This document shows positions 1-8,850 of a stretch of 64,000 bases of DNA, piece by piece. Both the position numbers and the translations under genes were made by a program. Every line of letters starts with the position of its first letter. The first letter of the stretch is position 1. Origin of the DNA: Streptomyces sp. TBY4 (GTDB taxonomy: Bacteria; Actinomycetota; Actinomycetes; Streptomycetales; Streptomycetaceae); NCBI RefSeq assembly GCF_024213195.1, contig NZ_JANAVF010000016.1:62001-126000 (forward strand), read 5' to 3'. A model generated the notes under the pieces. The model ran no database searches. It was not told the DNA's origin and saw only the letters and a program-made list of their open reading frames with translations.

Positions 1-1127
1 ACACGGTCGTCATGGGGCCGGGCGTCCAGCAGGTCGACGCCCTGACCAAGCTGGCGCCGCGTGGTGTCTCGGTGGCCAGCGGACTGTGCCCCGGGGTCTG
101 TCCGGGCGGATTCGTCCAGGGCGGCGGCATGGGCTGGCAGACCCGCAAGTTCGGCATGGCCAGCGACCGGCTGGTCTCCGCGCGGGTGGTCCTCGCCGAC
201 GGGCGGCGCATCACCGCCTCCGCCACCGAGAACGGCGACCTGTTCTGGGCGCTGCGTGGCGGCGGCGGTGGCAACTTCGGCGTGGTCACCAGCTTCGAAC
301 TGCGTCCCACCCAAGTGCCGTCCATCGTGAACTTCAATCTGACCTGGCCGTGGGAGGCCGCCCAACGGGTCATCGCCGCATGGCAACGCTGGGTCGTCTC
401 GGGCCCACGCGACCTGGGCACCGGGATGGGCGTGCAGTGGCTCGACGCCGGCACCGGCCGGCCCGACCTGTTGGTGTACGGCGGCTGGCTCGGCGCACCG
501 GACAAGTTCGCGGCGGTCCTGGACGCACTGGTGGCCGACGTCGGCAGCGCCCCCGCCACCCGCTCGGTGGAGGAGCAGACCTACCAGAGAGCGATGATGT
601 CGTACTACGGCTGCTCCGATCTGACGCCCGAGCAGTGCCACACCGTCGGGTACTCACCGGAGGCCCAGGTACCCCGGACCAACTTCGCGATCGACCGCAG
701 CCGACTGTTCTCCGCGGCCATCCCGGACGGCGGCATCGACAAGGCGCTTGAGGCGTTCACCGCCAACCCGCGCGCGGGCCAGTTCCGCTTCCTGAGCTTC
801 TTCGCGCTCGGCGGGGCAGCCAAGGAACCGGGCCGCCGGGACACTGCCTTCGTGCACCGCGACACCGAGTTCTACGCCGGCTACTCGCTGGGCCTCAACG
901 ACCCGAAGTACACGCCCGAGGACGAGCAGGCCGGCCGGGCCTGGGCAGACAACGGCTTCCTGGCCATCGACCCGTACTCGAACGGCGAGAGCTACCAGAA
1001 CTTCATCGACCCGTCGCTCGGCGACTGGCAGGCCGCCTACTACGGCGAGAACTACACCAAACTCCGCGCGGTCAAGCAGAAATACGACCGCCACCGGCTC
1101 TTCTCGTTCGCCCAGGGCATCGCCTGA
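1..1127 (+). CDS. Berberine-bridge-type FAD-linked oxidase, 5' end outside window
   Basis: C-terminal ~375 residues of an FAD-linked oxidoreductase of the BBE/6-hydroxynicotine oxidase family; the reading frame is open to the left edge. It aligns along its whole length with the complete paralogue at 38853-40370: MGPG near the start, APRGV, a conserved Cys in SGLCPG that matches the Cys used for 6-S-cysteinyl flavin attachment, the FWALRGGGGGNFG flavin-binding stretch, and the terminal SYQNFIDP and AYYGENY motifs. The N-terminal ~130 residues, including the histidyl-FAD site and any signal peptide, lie upstream. In saframycin biosynthesis a homologous secreted oxidase, SfmCy2, oxidatively deaminates the matured prodrug. 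Which of the two copies here does that job cannot be decided from the sequence. The MFS gene follows 36 bases later in the same direction. Confidence 0.9.
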   Translation, partial: TVVMGPGVQQVDALTKLAPRGVSVASGLCPGVCPGGFVQGGGMGWQTRKFGMASDRLVSARVVLADGRRITASATENGDLFWALRGGGGGNFGVVTSFELRPTQVPSIVNFNLTWPWEAAQRVIAAWQRWVVSGPRDLGTGMGVQWLDAGTGRPDLLVYGGWLGAPDKFAAVLDALVADVGSAPATRSVEEQTYQRAMMSYYGCSDLTPEQCHTVGYSPEAQVPRTNFAIDRSRLFSAAIPDGGIDKALEAFTANPRAGQFRFLSFFALGGAAKEPGRRDTAFVHRDTEFYAGYSLGLNDPKYTPEDEQAGRAWADNGFLAIDPYSNGESYQNFIDPSLGDWQAAYYGENYTKLRAVKQKYDRHRLFSFAQGIA

Positions 1128-1163
1128 TCGCCCGGACACGAACCCAACCAAGGGGTGAAACAC

Positions 1164-2609
1164 ATGGTCTCGGATCAGAGTATCCCAGGCGCCAAGGCGT
1201 CGAGGGTCCTCCTCACATTGCTGTGCCTGGCACAGTTCATGCTCATCTTGGACGTCGCGGTGGTCGCGGTCGCCGTGCCGTCGATGCAGTCGCAACTGGA
1301 CATCTCCGCAGCCAACATCCAATGGGTGAGCACCGCGTACGGCCTCGCCTTCGGCGGCTTTCTGGTAGCGGCCGGCCGCGCGGCCGACCTGTTCGGTCCC
1401 AAGCGCATCCTGCTCGCAGGCTTGGCGATCTTCACGATCGCGTCCGGATTGTGCGGCCTAGCACCCAACGAGGTGGTGCTGTTCGCGGCGCGCGCCCTGC
1501 AGGGCTTCGGCGCGGCGCTGGTCTCCCCGGCTGCTCTGACGCTAGTGACCACCAGCTTCGGCGAGGGCGAGGAGCGCAACAAGGCGCTAGGTCTGTGGGG
1601 AGCCGTCTCCTCCGGCGGCGCCATCGCGGGCCAGCTGCTGGGCGGCGTCCTCGCCGACGTGGCCGGCTGGCGGTCGATCTTCCTCATCAACGTGCCCATC
1701 GGGATCATCGTGATCATCGCTGTGGCCCGGCAGGTCCGCAAGGACCCGGACCGTGCCACGGGGCGGATCGACATGGCGGGCGCGGGGCTGCTCACCGCGG
1801 GTGTGGTGCTGCTCGTGACGGCAGTCTCCCAGGCCGCCGACCACGGCGTGAGCCCGGCGGTGCTGGTCAGCGGTGCGCTCGGGGTGGCCATGCTGGTGGG
1901 CTTCGTGGTGCAGGAGGGCCGTATCGACAACCCAGTCGTGCGGCTGTCCATGTTCCGTAATCCCAACGTCCGCTACGGCAACATGATCTGCATGCTCACC
2001 GCCGGCGGAGCCACCGTCTCGGTGTTCCTCAGCACGCTCTACATGCAGCAGGTCATCGGCCTCAGCCCGATGATGGCCGGTATCGGCTTCGCCCCCGTCA
2101 CCGTGCTGATCCTGGGCGTGTCGATGAAGATGGGGCCGCTCGTGGCGAAGTTCGGGGCGCGCGGCCTGCTACTCGTCTCGGCGGTGCTGTTCGCCGTCGG
2201 GTCCGTGCTGCTGAGTTTCGTGACGGTCGACGGGTCGTATTGGACGCAGGTCTTCCCCGGTCTGGCGATCGGCGGGGTCGGCGCGGCGCTGAGCTTCGCC
2301 CCGTCGATGATCCTGTGCACCACCGGGGTCCCGGACGAGGAGCAGGGGCTCGCCTCGGGGCTGCTGGGCACTTCGCAGCAGATCGGCGCGGCACTGTTCC
2401 TGGCGATCCTGAGCGGAGTGGCAGCCGCGGCCGCAGCGGGAGCCGGCGGCGACACTCCGGAGGCCCTGACCGAGGGCTTCCGGGCCGGGTTCCTCTGGTC
2501 GTTGGCCATCCCGGTGCTCATCGCGGTGTGTGTGCTGGCCGTTCCGAAGCAGGAGCCGAAGACCGCCGAGCCGCTGGCCGCGGACGAAGAAGCGGGGCAG
2601 TCCGTCTGA
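1164..2609 (+). CDS. MFS drug exporter, DHA2 (EmrB/QacA) family
   Basis: About 481 residues with roughly 14 hydrophobic segments, the size and layout of a 14-TM DHA2 proton-coupled multidrug exporter in the plasma membrane. The first segment carries LDVAVVAVAVPSM (motif D1-like), followed by GFLVAAGRAADLFGPKRI (motif A between TM2 and TM3) and GWRSIFLINVPIG (typical of motif C and its surroundings). I chose ATG 1164 because AGGGG at 1151-1155 lies eight bases upstream; GTG 1155 is in frame but overlaps that Shine-Dalgarno. It lies directly downstream of the truncated FAD oxidase and is probably co-transcribed with it. Its position at the cluster edge suggests export of the saframycin-type product. 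Substrate assignment is inference. Confidence 0.9.
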   Translation: MVSDQSIPGAKASRVLLTLLCLAQFMLILDVAVVAVAVPSMQSQLDISAANIQWVSTAYGLAFGGFLVAAGRAADLFGPKRILLAGLAIFTIASGLCGLAPNEVVLFAARALQGFGAALVSPAALTLVTTSFGEGEERNKALGLWGAVSSGGAIAGQLLGGVLADVAGWRSIFLINVPIGIIVIIAVARQVRKDPDRATGRIDMAGAGLLTAGVVLLVTAVSQAADHGVSPAVLVSGALGVAMLVGFVVQEGRIDNPVVRLSMFRNPNVRYGNMICMLTAGGATVSVFLSTLYMQQVIGLSPMMAGIGFAPVTVLILGVSMKMGPLVAKFGARGLLLVSAVLFAVGSVLLSFVTVDGSYWTQVFPGLAIGGVGAALSFAPSMILCTTGVPDEEQGLASGLLGTSQQIGAALFLAILSGVAAAAAAGAGGDTPEALTEGFRAGFLWSLAIPVLIAVCVLAVPKQEPKTAEPLAADEEAGQSV

Positions 2610-2735
2610 CCTCGGTCCGGTCCCCGGTGGTACGCCTGCGGGTACGCCGGTCGGCTGGGGCTGCAGCCGCGCAGATCCCGGCTGCGGAGCCCCCCGACCG
2701 GCGCAATGTGCGTCGGCAAGCGATCCAAGGGCGCG

Positions 2736-2773
2736 AAGGACCCCGCGCGGCGTGACGGCCGGGCGGGGTCCTT
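2736..2773. terminator. Bidirectional terminator between convergent genes
   Basis: An 11-bp perfect inverted repeat (AAGGACCCCGC ... GCGGGGTCCTT) with a 16-base loop lies in the gap between the convergent MFS gene (+) and UvrA-like gene (-). Its position suits a shared terminator. There is no clear U-tract, as is common in Streptomyces. Confidence 0.65.
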
Positions 2774-2790
2774 GCGTGCGTACGGGGCGG

Positions 2791-5265
2791 CTACCGCGCG
2801 GGGCGGACAAGTCGGCGCAGATGGCCAGCCGTTGCGGTGTCCGTGGCCCGGACCTCCTCCGGAATACCCTCGGCGACGACCCGGCCGCCGTGCTCTCCGG
2901 CGCCAGGCCCCATGTCCACGAGCCAGTCGGCGCAGTTCGCCAAGTGCAGGTCGTGCTCGGCCACCAGCACTGTGTGCCCGGCGGCCAGCAGCGCATCGAA
3001 GGCGCCCGCCATGCGCTGGACGTCTGCCGGGTGCAGGCCCGTCAGGGGCTCGTCGAGCAGTACGACGCCGCCGCGCCCGCCAGTCGCCCCCCGCCGAATC
3101 GCATCGGCGAGCTTCAGCCGCTGCGCCTCGCCACCCGACAGATCTGTCGCGCTCTGCCCCAGCTGGAGATAGCCGAGTCCCACCTGGCGCAGCGCGCCCA
3201 GTACCGCGGCGAGCGGGCGGGGCTCGTCGAAGTGCTCGGCGGCCTCGTCCACGGTCAGGTGCAGCACCTGGTCGATGGCCAGCCCACGGTATTGAACGGA
3301 GAGGACGTCCGGAGTGAACCGCCGGCCGTCGCAGACGTCGCACGTCGCCCAGATGTCGGGCAGGAAGTGCATGTCGACAAGCTTGCGGCCGTAGCCGGTG
3401 CATGCCTCGCAACGGCCCGCCGCGGCGTTGAAGGAGAACGCCGACGCGCCGAGGTTCAGCGTCCGAGCCCGGTCCGTACCCGCGTACAGCTTGCGGATCG
3501 CGTCGAAGGCCTTGCTGTACGTGGCCGGGTTGGACCGGGGGGTACGCCCGATCGGGCTCTGGTCGACGCTGTCCACCCAGGCAACCGACCCGATGCCGCT
3601 GACGGCGCCGACCGTCGGGTGGGAGCCGCCGGCGACGGCGGCCGCCAGGGCCGGTGCCACGGCGTGGCCGAGCAGGCTGCTCTTGCCACTGCCGCTAACG
3701 CCGGTAAAGCAGGTCAGGGCGTTCAGCGGGAGCCGCAGCCCGTCCACGCGCACGCTGTGCACCCGTATGTCCTTCAGCTCCATCCAGCCGTGTCGACCGG
3801 CGCGGGCGCTGACCTCCCTGGTGATCCGCGGCCGGCTCGGGTCGAGGTAGCGGCCGGTCACAGATCCAGGGCAGGCGGCGAGTTCTCGCACGGGTCCTGA
3901 AAACATCACCTCGCCGCCCTCACGTCCGGCGCCGGGACCCAGGTCGATCACCCAGTCCGCCTCGGCGATGACGTCTGGGTCGTGCTCGACCAGCAGCACC
4001 GTGTTCCCGGCGTCTCGCAGGTCCGCGAGGATGAGCCGCAGTCGCTCTTTGTCGGCGGGGTGCAGTCCGGACCCAAGCTCGTCGAGCACGAACATGATCC
4101 CGGTGAGGGAGGTGCTGAGCTGCGCGGCTGTACGGGCCCGCTGCAGCTCCCCGCCGGACAGGGTGGGGGCGGTCCGGCCGAGTTCGAGGTGGGCGAGGCC
4201 GAGCCTCTCCAGCATCCGCAGCCGGCCCGTGACCTCGGGCAGCAGCGCCTCGCCGATTTCCTTGCGGACGCCCGTGAGCCCGCCCGCGAGCCTCGCGGTC
4301 CACTGCTGCACCTGGTGCACGCGCAGGACCGACAGCTCGGGGTACGTGGCGCCGGCTAGGGACACACCTCGCGCGGCCTCCCCGTAACCTGTGCCCCCGC
4401 AGTCCTCGCACGGGACCTGGCGCATGTACGGCACGTAGCGTTGCTTGGCGTTCTCGCTGCCGGCCGCAGCGAACAGCCGCTCGACCTCCGCGACGGCCCC
4501 GCGCAGGGGTTGGTTCAGCTGGTAAACGACCTCGGCATCGGAGTTCTTGTTGGGGACGCGGACGCTGGTGCTGACGGGGACGTCCCCGGTGCCGTACAGC
4601 AGGGCGTCGCGGAACGCGACGGGGAGCTCGCGCCAGGGCAGAGCAAGGTCGGCGCCGTACTGCTCGGCAAGGAAGGGCACCGCCACCTGCTCCGGCGAGC
4701 GGAGTTTCTCGAACCAGGGCGAGCCGCCCTCCATCAGGGGGAGTTCGGGACGCGTGACCACGAGGTCGGGGTCCGCGTGCGGGGTGCCGCCAGCGCCGTG
4801 GCAGCGCGGACAGCCTCCCTCGGGGCTGTAGCGGCTGAAATGCCCGCTCGACAGGGCTGGACCGGCCCCCTCTCCGCCGCCGTCGGCGCCCAGCCTGGAG
4901 TACAGCAGCCCGAGGTAGGCGTCGACGCCGGTCATGGTGGCGACGGTGGACCGGGAGTGTCGGTTGAGCCGACGCTGGTCAACGGCGAGCGTAGCGCCGA
5001 GGCCCTCTATCCGGTCGACCTGGGGACGGTCCTTGGGGGTGATGTACTGCCGAACGAAGGGGGAGAGCCCTTCCAGGTAGCGCAACTGCGCTTCGGCGTG
5101 GACGGTGTCGATGGCAAGCGAAGTCTTGCCGCTGCCGCTGACGCCGGTGAAGGCGACGATACCGCCGCGGGGGATGTCCACGGTGACGTCACGCAGGTTG
5201 TGCGTCCGCGCGCGGACCACCCGGACCCAATCCGTGCCGCCGTCCGGTAACGCTCTCTCAGTCAT
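2791..5265 (-). CDS. UvrA-like excinuclease ATPase, drug self-resistance
   Basis: 824-residue ABC ATPase of the UvrA family, shorter than housekeeping UvrA (~940-950) and in the size range of DrrC-type antibiotic-resistance UvrA paralogues. Two Walker A motifs are visible (TGVSGSGKTSLA near residue 40, TGVSGSGKSSLL near 525), as are two ABC signatures (LSGGELQRARTA, LSGGEAQRLKLA). Cys-rich zinc-module remnants CPRCHGAGG and CEACTGYG...CDVCDG are also present. DrrC of the daunorubicin cluster and UvrA-like proteins in other clusters for DNA-binding drugs protect the producer by acting at drug-bound DNA. Saframycins alkylate guanine in DNA, so the same role is expected here. It is the last gene of a leftward group with the FAD monooxygenase 78 bases upstream. 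Confidence 0.92.
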   Translation of the reverse strand: MTERALPDGGTDWVRVVRARTHNLRDVTVDIPRGGIVAFTGVSGSGKTSLAIDTVHAEAQLRYLEGLSPFVRQYITPKDRPQVDRIEGLGATLAVDQRRLNRHSRSTVATMTGVDAYLGLLYSRLGADGGGEGAGPALSSGHFSRYSPEGGCPRCHGAGGTPHADPDLVVTRPELPLMEGGSPWFEKLRSPEQVAVPFLAEQYGADLALPWRELPVAFRDALLYGTGDVPVSTSVRVPNKNSDAEVVYQLNQPLRGAVAEVERLFAAAGSENAKQRYVPYMRQVPCEDCGGTGYGEAARGVSLAGATYPELSVLRVHQVQQWTARLAGGLTGVRKEIGEALLPEVTGRLRMLERLGLAHLELGRTAPTLSGGELQRARTAAQLSTSLTGIMFVLDELGSGLHPADKERLRLILADLRDAGNTVLLVEHDPDVIAEADWVIDLGPGAGREGGEVMFSGPVRELAACPGSVTGRYLDPSRPRITREVSARAGRHGWMELKDIRVHSVRVDGLRLPLNALTCFTGVSGSGKSSLLGHAVAPALAAAVAGGSHPTVGAVSGIGSVAWVDSVDQSPIGRTPRSNPATYSKAFDAIRKLYAGTDRARTLNLGASAFSFNAAAGRCEACTGYGRKLVDMHFLPDIWATCDVCDGRRFTPDVLSVQYRGLAIDQVLHLTVDEAAEHFDEPRPLAAVLGALRQVGLGYLQLGQSATDLSGGEAQRLKLADAIRRGATGGRGGVVLLDEPLTGLHPADVQRMAGAFDALLAAGHTVLVAEHDLHLANCADWLVDMGPGAGEHGGRVVAEGIPEEVRATDTATAGHLRRLVRPAR

Positions 5266-5343
5266 ACGATTTCCGCTCGTTCGGTGCTGGTACGCGCTGC
5301 CCGGGCGGGCGAGGCCGCCAGCTGGTCCGGGCAGAAGATCACA

Positions 5344-6870
5344 TCACACCCGTGAAGGGACGCGGGAGGGCGCCCCGCACCAGTGGCGCAGTGCCGCCCG
5401 CAGCGAGGGGGTCTCCCCGGCGTGGCCGGCCCATGCAACGTATCCGTCCGGGCGGAGCAGGACCGCCTCGGGCAGCTCCGTGCGGCCCTCGTACGCCCCC
5501 CGTACGACGGTCACACGCCGGGCCCATCCGTCCAAGGCCGCCTGCCCGCAGAAGCCACCGTGCGACTGGTCGAGGAGGACGAAGCCGGCCTGCCGGAAGT
5601 GCTCGTAGAGGCGGCCTCCCGCCTCCGCAGCCGCGTCGCGTGGGCGCAGCTCGGCGTCCGCCAGCCTTCGTCCGACGAGCTTGTGCGGGGCGGAGCCCTC
5701 CGGCCGGGAGAGCGGCGGGTAGCGGAGGGTCAGCCCGGAAAGCTGCTCGATGACGGAGTTCTGTAGTGGCGGCAGGCCCATCAGACGGGTGGTCAGGCCG
5801 CGCAGCACCCGGGCCCCCGGGGAGTTGGACACCTCGAACTTGTAGACCAGATCGGTGCGGCGCAGCGTGGCACGGGCGATGGGACGCCGCTCGCGCTGGT
5901 AGGAGTCCAGGAGGTGGTCGGGGGCCCATCCCGACAACTGGGCGGCGAGCTTCCAGCCGAGATTCATGGCGTCCTGGATGCCGGTCTGCAGTCCCTGCCC
6001 ACCCGAGGGGATGTGAGTGTGGGCGGCGTCGCCAGCCAGCAGTACACGGCCCAGTCGGTAGCGGTCGCTGAGCCGCTGGTCGCTGCGGAACCGCGACATC
6101 CACAGCGGGTCGTGGAGCCCGAAGTCGGTGCCGAGGATGGCCCGGCAGCTCTCCCGGAGCTCTTCGAGGGTCACTGGCTCGTCGACGGGTGCGCCCATCC
6201 GTTCGTGGTCGAGCGCGATCAGCCGGTACGTGCCGTCGCCGAATGGGAAGAACACGACCATGCCGCGCCGACCGGTACGGGCATGCACCGGCGGGTCGGG
6301 CGGGGAGTCCAGCCGGACGTCCGCCACGATCAGCGAGCTGTCGTACGAGGACCCCTGGAAGGGGATGCCGGCGAGGGTTCGTACGGTGCTGTGCACGCCG
6401 TCGCAGCCGACGACGTAGTCGGCACTCTCGATGCGGGTGCCGTCCGGGCCGACTACCTCCAGCTCCACACCGTGCCCGTCCTGGCGCAGTCCGGTGACGG
6501 TGGTTCCACGCTCGATGCGCGCCCCGGATTCCAGTGCCCAGGACGCTAGTTGTTCCTCGGTTCGGCTCTGCGGGATGACGAGCATGTAGGGGAACGCGCT
6601 GTCGATCCCGCGATAGTCGAGCCAGCGCTTGCCGTCGCCAAGCGCGGCGTGAGCCCAGGGCAGCCCCTGGGCGACGAAGGCGTCCGCCCGGCCGCGCAGA
6701 GCCAGCAGCTCCAGGGTGCGGGGCAGGAGGCCGAAGGCCCGCGAGTGCGGCGAGGCGTTCGGCCGCTTGTCCAGGACCCGGCAGGCGATACCAGCGGTGG
6801 CGAGCTCCGCGGCCAGGGCGAGGCCGGTCGGCCCCGCGCCGACGACGAGCACGGACGGGGAACTGGACAT
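5344..6870 (-). CDS. FAD-dependent aromatic monooxygenase (PheA/TfdB class, SacJ-like)
   Basis: 508-residue class A flavin monooxygenase. The N-terminal Rossmann motif is VVGAGPTGLALAAEL, the DG motif is VVGCDGVHSTVR, and the FAD ribityl GD motif is VLLAGDAAHTHIPSGGQGLQTG. A C-terminal thioredoxin-like region ends the protein. The frame is open far upstream, but I chose ATG 6870 because the Rossmann motif begins five residues later and AAGGAG precedes it. In the safracin and saframycin pathways an enzyme of this class next to the UbiE-type methyltransferase hydroxylates an aromatic ring of the assembled scaffold on the way to the quinone. The same pairing here supports that role by context. 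It lies between the methyltransferase (98 bases upstream) and the UvrA-like gene. Confidence 0.88.
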   Translation of the reverse strand: MSSSPSVLVVGAGPTGLALAAELATAGIACRVLDKRPNASPHSRAFGLLPRTLELLALRGRADAFVAQGLPWAHAALGDGKRWLDYRGIDSAFPYMLVIPQSRTEEQLASWALESGARIERGTTVTGLRQDGHGVELEVVGPDGTRIESADYVVGCDGVHSTVRTLAGIPFQGSSYDSSLIVADVRLDSPPDPPVHARTGRRGMVVFFPFGDGTYRLIALDHERMGAPVDEPVTLEELRESCRAILGTDFGLHDPLWMSRFRSDQRLSDRYRLGRVLLAGDAAHTHIPSGGQGLQTGIQDAMNLGWKLAAQLSGWAPDHLLDSYQRERRPIARATLRRTDLVYKFEVSNSPGARVLRGLTTRLMGLPPLQNSVIEQLSGLTLRYPPLSRPEGSAPHKLVGRRLADAELRPRDAAAEAGGRLYEHFRQAGFVLLDQSHGGFCGQAALDGWARRVTVVRGAYEGRTELPEAVLLRPDGYVAWAGHAGETPSLRAALRHWCGAPSRVPSRV

Positions 6871-6968
6871 GAACTCTCCTTGGTGCGGGGCGGGCTTCGG
6901 TCCCGGGTCGCGTGATCCCTGGGCGGCCTTGTGCCTTCGGGATTCTGGAGCCCTGGGGGTTTCTGCGG

Positions 6969-7568
6969 TCAGCTCTGGCGCTTCGCGTGCGCCACTACGA
7001 AGGTTCCCGGAACGATATCCAGACGGACGGGCGTCAGCCCGGTGCGCCTCAGCAGGTCCCGCATGCCCTCGGTGTCGTGGAGTCGGGGCAGCCTGCCCAG
7101 CACCTTCAGGAGCAGGGTGAGGACGAGCCCCGGAGGGGCGTGCTCGGCGATCAGAAACGAGCCGCCTGGCCTGAGCACCCGGCACACCTCGCGCAGGCCG
7201 GCTTCGGGGTCGGTCCAGTGGCCGAAGGAGGTGGTGCTTACCACCAGGTCCACACTGGCATCGCTCTGCGGGAGCCGCTCGGCGACGCCCGTGGACAGTT
7301 GCGCACAGGGCACCCGGGCGCGGGCTATGTCCACCATGCGCTCCGCGGGGTCGATGCCGTGCAGCAGGGCGTGGGGCCAGCGGTCTGCGGCGGCTTCGAG
7401 GAGCTTGCCGGTGCCGCAGCCGATGTCGAGGATGCTCCCGGGCTCCAGCCGGGCGGCACCGGCCCAGCGCAGTACGGCGGTGTGCGCGGTCTCGCAGTCC
7501 CTGCCGAACTTGTCGTCGTAGCGCGGCGCGATCCGGTTGAACGTCCGGACGTGACCTGGGTCTGCCAT
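6969..7568 (-). CDS. Class I SAM methyltransferase, UbiE/COQ5-like (probable N-methyltransferase)
   Basis: 199-residue class I methyltransferase. The SAM-binding motif I ILDIGCGTGKLLEAA lies near residue 45, followed by an acidic strand (GIDPAERMVDIAR) and VDLVVSTTSFGHWTDPEAGL as post-motif II. Start ATG 7568 is preceded by GGAG; the longer upstream frame is not protein-like. UbiE-type enzymes (SacI in safracin) N-methylate the tetrahydroisoquinoline core, so the same step is inferred. It is the first gene of the leftward group ending in the UvrA-like gene and is divergent from the O-methyltransferase at 7785, with a dyad in the shared promoter region. The length is short for the family but the fold elements are complete. 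Confidence 0.85.
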   Translation of the reverse strand: MADPGHVRTFNRIAPRYDDKFGRDCETAHTAVLRWAGAARLEPGSILDIGCGTGKLLEAAADRWPHALLHGIDPAERMVDIARARVPCAQLSTGVAERLPQSDASVDLVVSTTSFGHWTDPEAGLREVCRVLRPGGSFLIAEHAPPGLVLTLLLKVLGRLPRLHDTEGMRDLLRRTGLTPVRLDIVPGTFVVAHAKRQS

Positions 7569-7659
7569 GAATCTGCTCCAGCTCGTGGAAGGCGGGTGGG
7601 CCAGGTGGCGATGGTGACGTGAGCCTAGGTTCGCGCCGGTCGCCAGAGCGGGGCCGCGA

Positions 7660-7696
7660 CAGGTCCCCGACAGAAGGGAAATCTGTTGGGGATCTG
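7660..7696. promoter_or_regulatory. Dyad in divergent promoter region, candidate operator
   Basis: A 15-bp imperfect inverted repeat, CAGGTCCCCGACAGA then TCTGTTGGGGATCTG, with 13 of 15 positions matching and a 7-base spacer. It lies in the 216-base gap between the leftward methyltransferase and the rightward O-methyltransferase. Both operons would start here, so a regulator-binding site is plausible. No regulator can be assigned. Confidence 0.45.
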
Positions 7697-7784
7697 GCTC
7701 GGGGCCTGGTGGAACGGCTGTCGGCACCGACCATCGGATGGCGTTGCCGGACCGGTGACGCCATGGAGCAATCAGGAGGCGACC

Positions 7785-8831
7785 GTGCATGAACTGAGCG
7801 TGGAACACCGGGAAGCGGGGGCTGCCGTCCGCCGCATCCTCTATGCCCAACTGCCCTCGCGTGCACTGGTCGTAGTCGCCCAGCTGGGCATTCCGGATCT
7901 GCTGGCCGACGAGCCGCTGGCGCTGCCCGCCCTTGCCGAGCGGACCGGGACGGACGCGCCCACGCTCGCGCGCCTCCTGCGCAGCCTCTCGGTCTTCGGC
8001 CTGTTCGAGGAAAGCGCCGAGCAGGTCTATTCGCTGACACCGCTGGGCGAAGCGCTGACCACCGCGCACCCGGCCTCGGCGCTGCCTTCCGCGAAGCTGG
8101 TCGCCGGCGACTTCGGCTCCGCCTGGGCGGATCTGCTCACGACGGTCCACACGGGGCAGTCGCCGTTCGAGCGCAGTCACGGCACCGACCTGTTCACGCA
8201 CATGGAGCGGGACGAGGAGCTGCGCGGCACGTTCGACAACTCACAGGGCTGCGGGCTGGCGCTGGAGCTCGACGAGATCCTGCGCGAGGTGGACTTCTCC
8301 CCTTACTCCACGGTCGTGGACGTCGGCGGCAGCGACGGAACCTTCCTGCGTCGGGTCCTGGAGACCACCCCCGGCATCAACGGCATCGTCTTCGACCTGC
8401 CCAGCTCCACATCGCGCCTGCTGAAGCAATCCGCCCCCGACCCGCTGTCCGGGCGGTATTCGGTGATCACAGGCGACTTCTTCAAGAAGGTCCCCGAGGG
8501 GGGCGACCTCTACCTGCTCTCGCACATCCTGCACGACTGGGACGACGAGAAGGCGGTGGAGATCCTGAAGACCTGCCGTGCGGCCATGTCCGACAAGGCA
8601 AGGCTCATGGTCGTCGACCTGATCGCTGCGGACCGCGGGCAGCACGACGAGCGGCTACACACGGCCGCGTTGATGGACCTCTACATGCTCTCGCTGTTCG
8701 GCGGGACGGGCGGCCAGGAGCGTACGGCGGCCCAGGTCGAGGTCCTACTGGAGAAGGCGGGCTTCCGGCTCACCCAGGTCGACGCCCTTCCCAGCGGCAT
8801 GAACGTCATCCACGCCGTCCCCGCTACCTGA
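7785..8831 (+). CDS. sfmM3: O-methyltransferase (plant-type family 2), tyrosine O-methylation
   Basis: 348 residues: an N-terminal winged-helix dimerisation domain (ALVVVAQLGIPDLLADE, RLLRSLSVFGLF) and a C-terminal SAM domain with VVDVGGSDGTFLRRVLE. The catalytic segment SHILHDWDDE keeps the His-Asp-Trp whose His acts as base in O-methyltransferases. That His is absent from the paralogue at 18909-20009, which is why I assign O-methylation here and C-methylation there. Start GTG 7785 has AGGAGG five bases upstream (7774-7779); the ATG further upstream lacks a site. It opens the rightward methyl-cycle operon, only 19 bases before metK. The sfmM3 symbol rests on this logic and on context. Confidence 0.78.
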   Translation: MHELSVEHREAGAAVRRILYAQLPSRALVVVAQLGIPDLLADEPLALPALAERTGTDAPTLARLLRSLSVFGLFEESAEQVYSLTPLGEALTTAHPASALPSAKLVAGDFGSAWADLLTTVHTGQSPFERSHGTDLFTHMERDEELRGTFDNSQGCGLALELDEILREVDFSPYSTVVDVGGSDGTFLRRVLETTPGINGIVFDLPSSTSRLLKQSAPDPLSGRYSVITGDFFKKVPEGGDLYLLSHILHDWDDEKAVEILKTCRAAMSDKARLMVVDLIAADRGQHDERLHTAALMDLYMLSLFGGTGGQERTAAQVEVLLEKAGFRLTQVDALPSGMNVIHAVPAT

Positions 8832-8850
8832 ACCACCGGAGGAAAGTGCC

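Noticed and set aside
5344..8040. 898-codon frame suggesting a fused protein with the FAD monooxygenase
   Set aside because: The first 390 codons are Arg/Pro-rich non-protein sequence overlapping the methyltransferase; the monooxygenase begins at ATG 6870 with its Rossmann motif.
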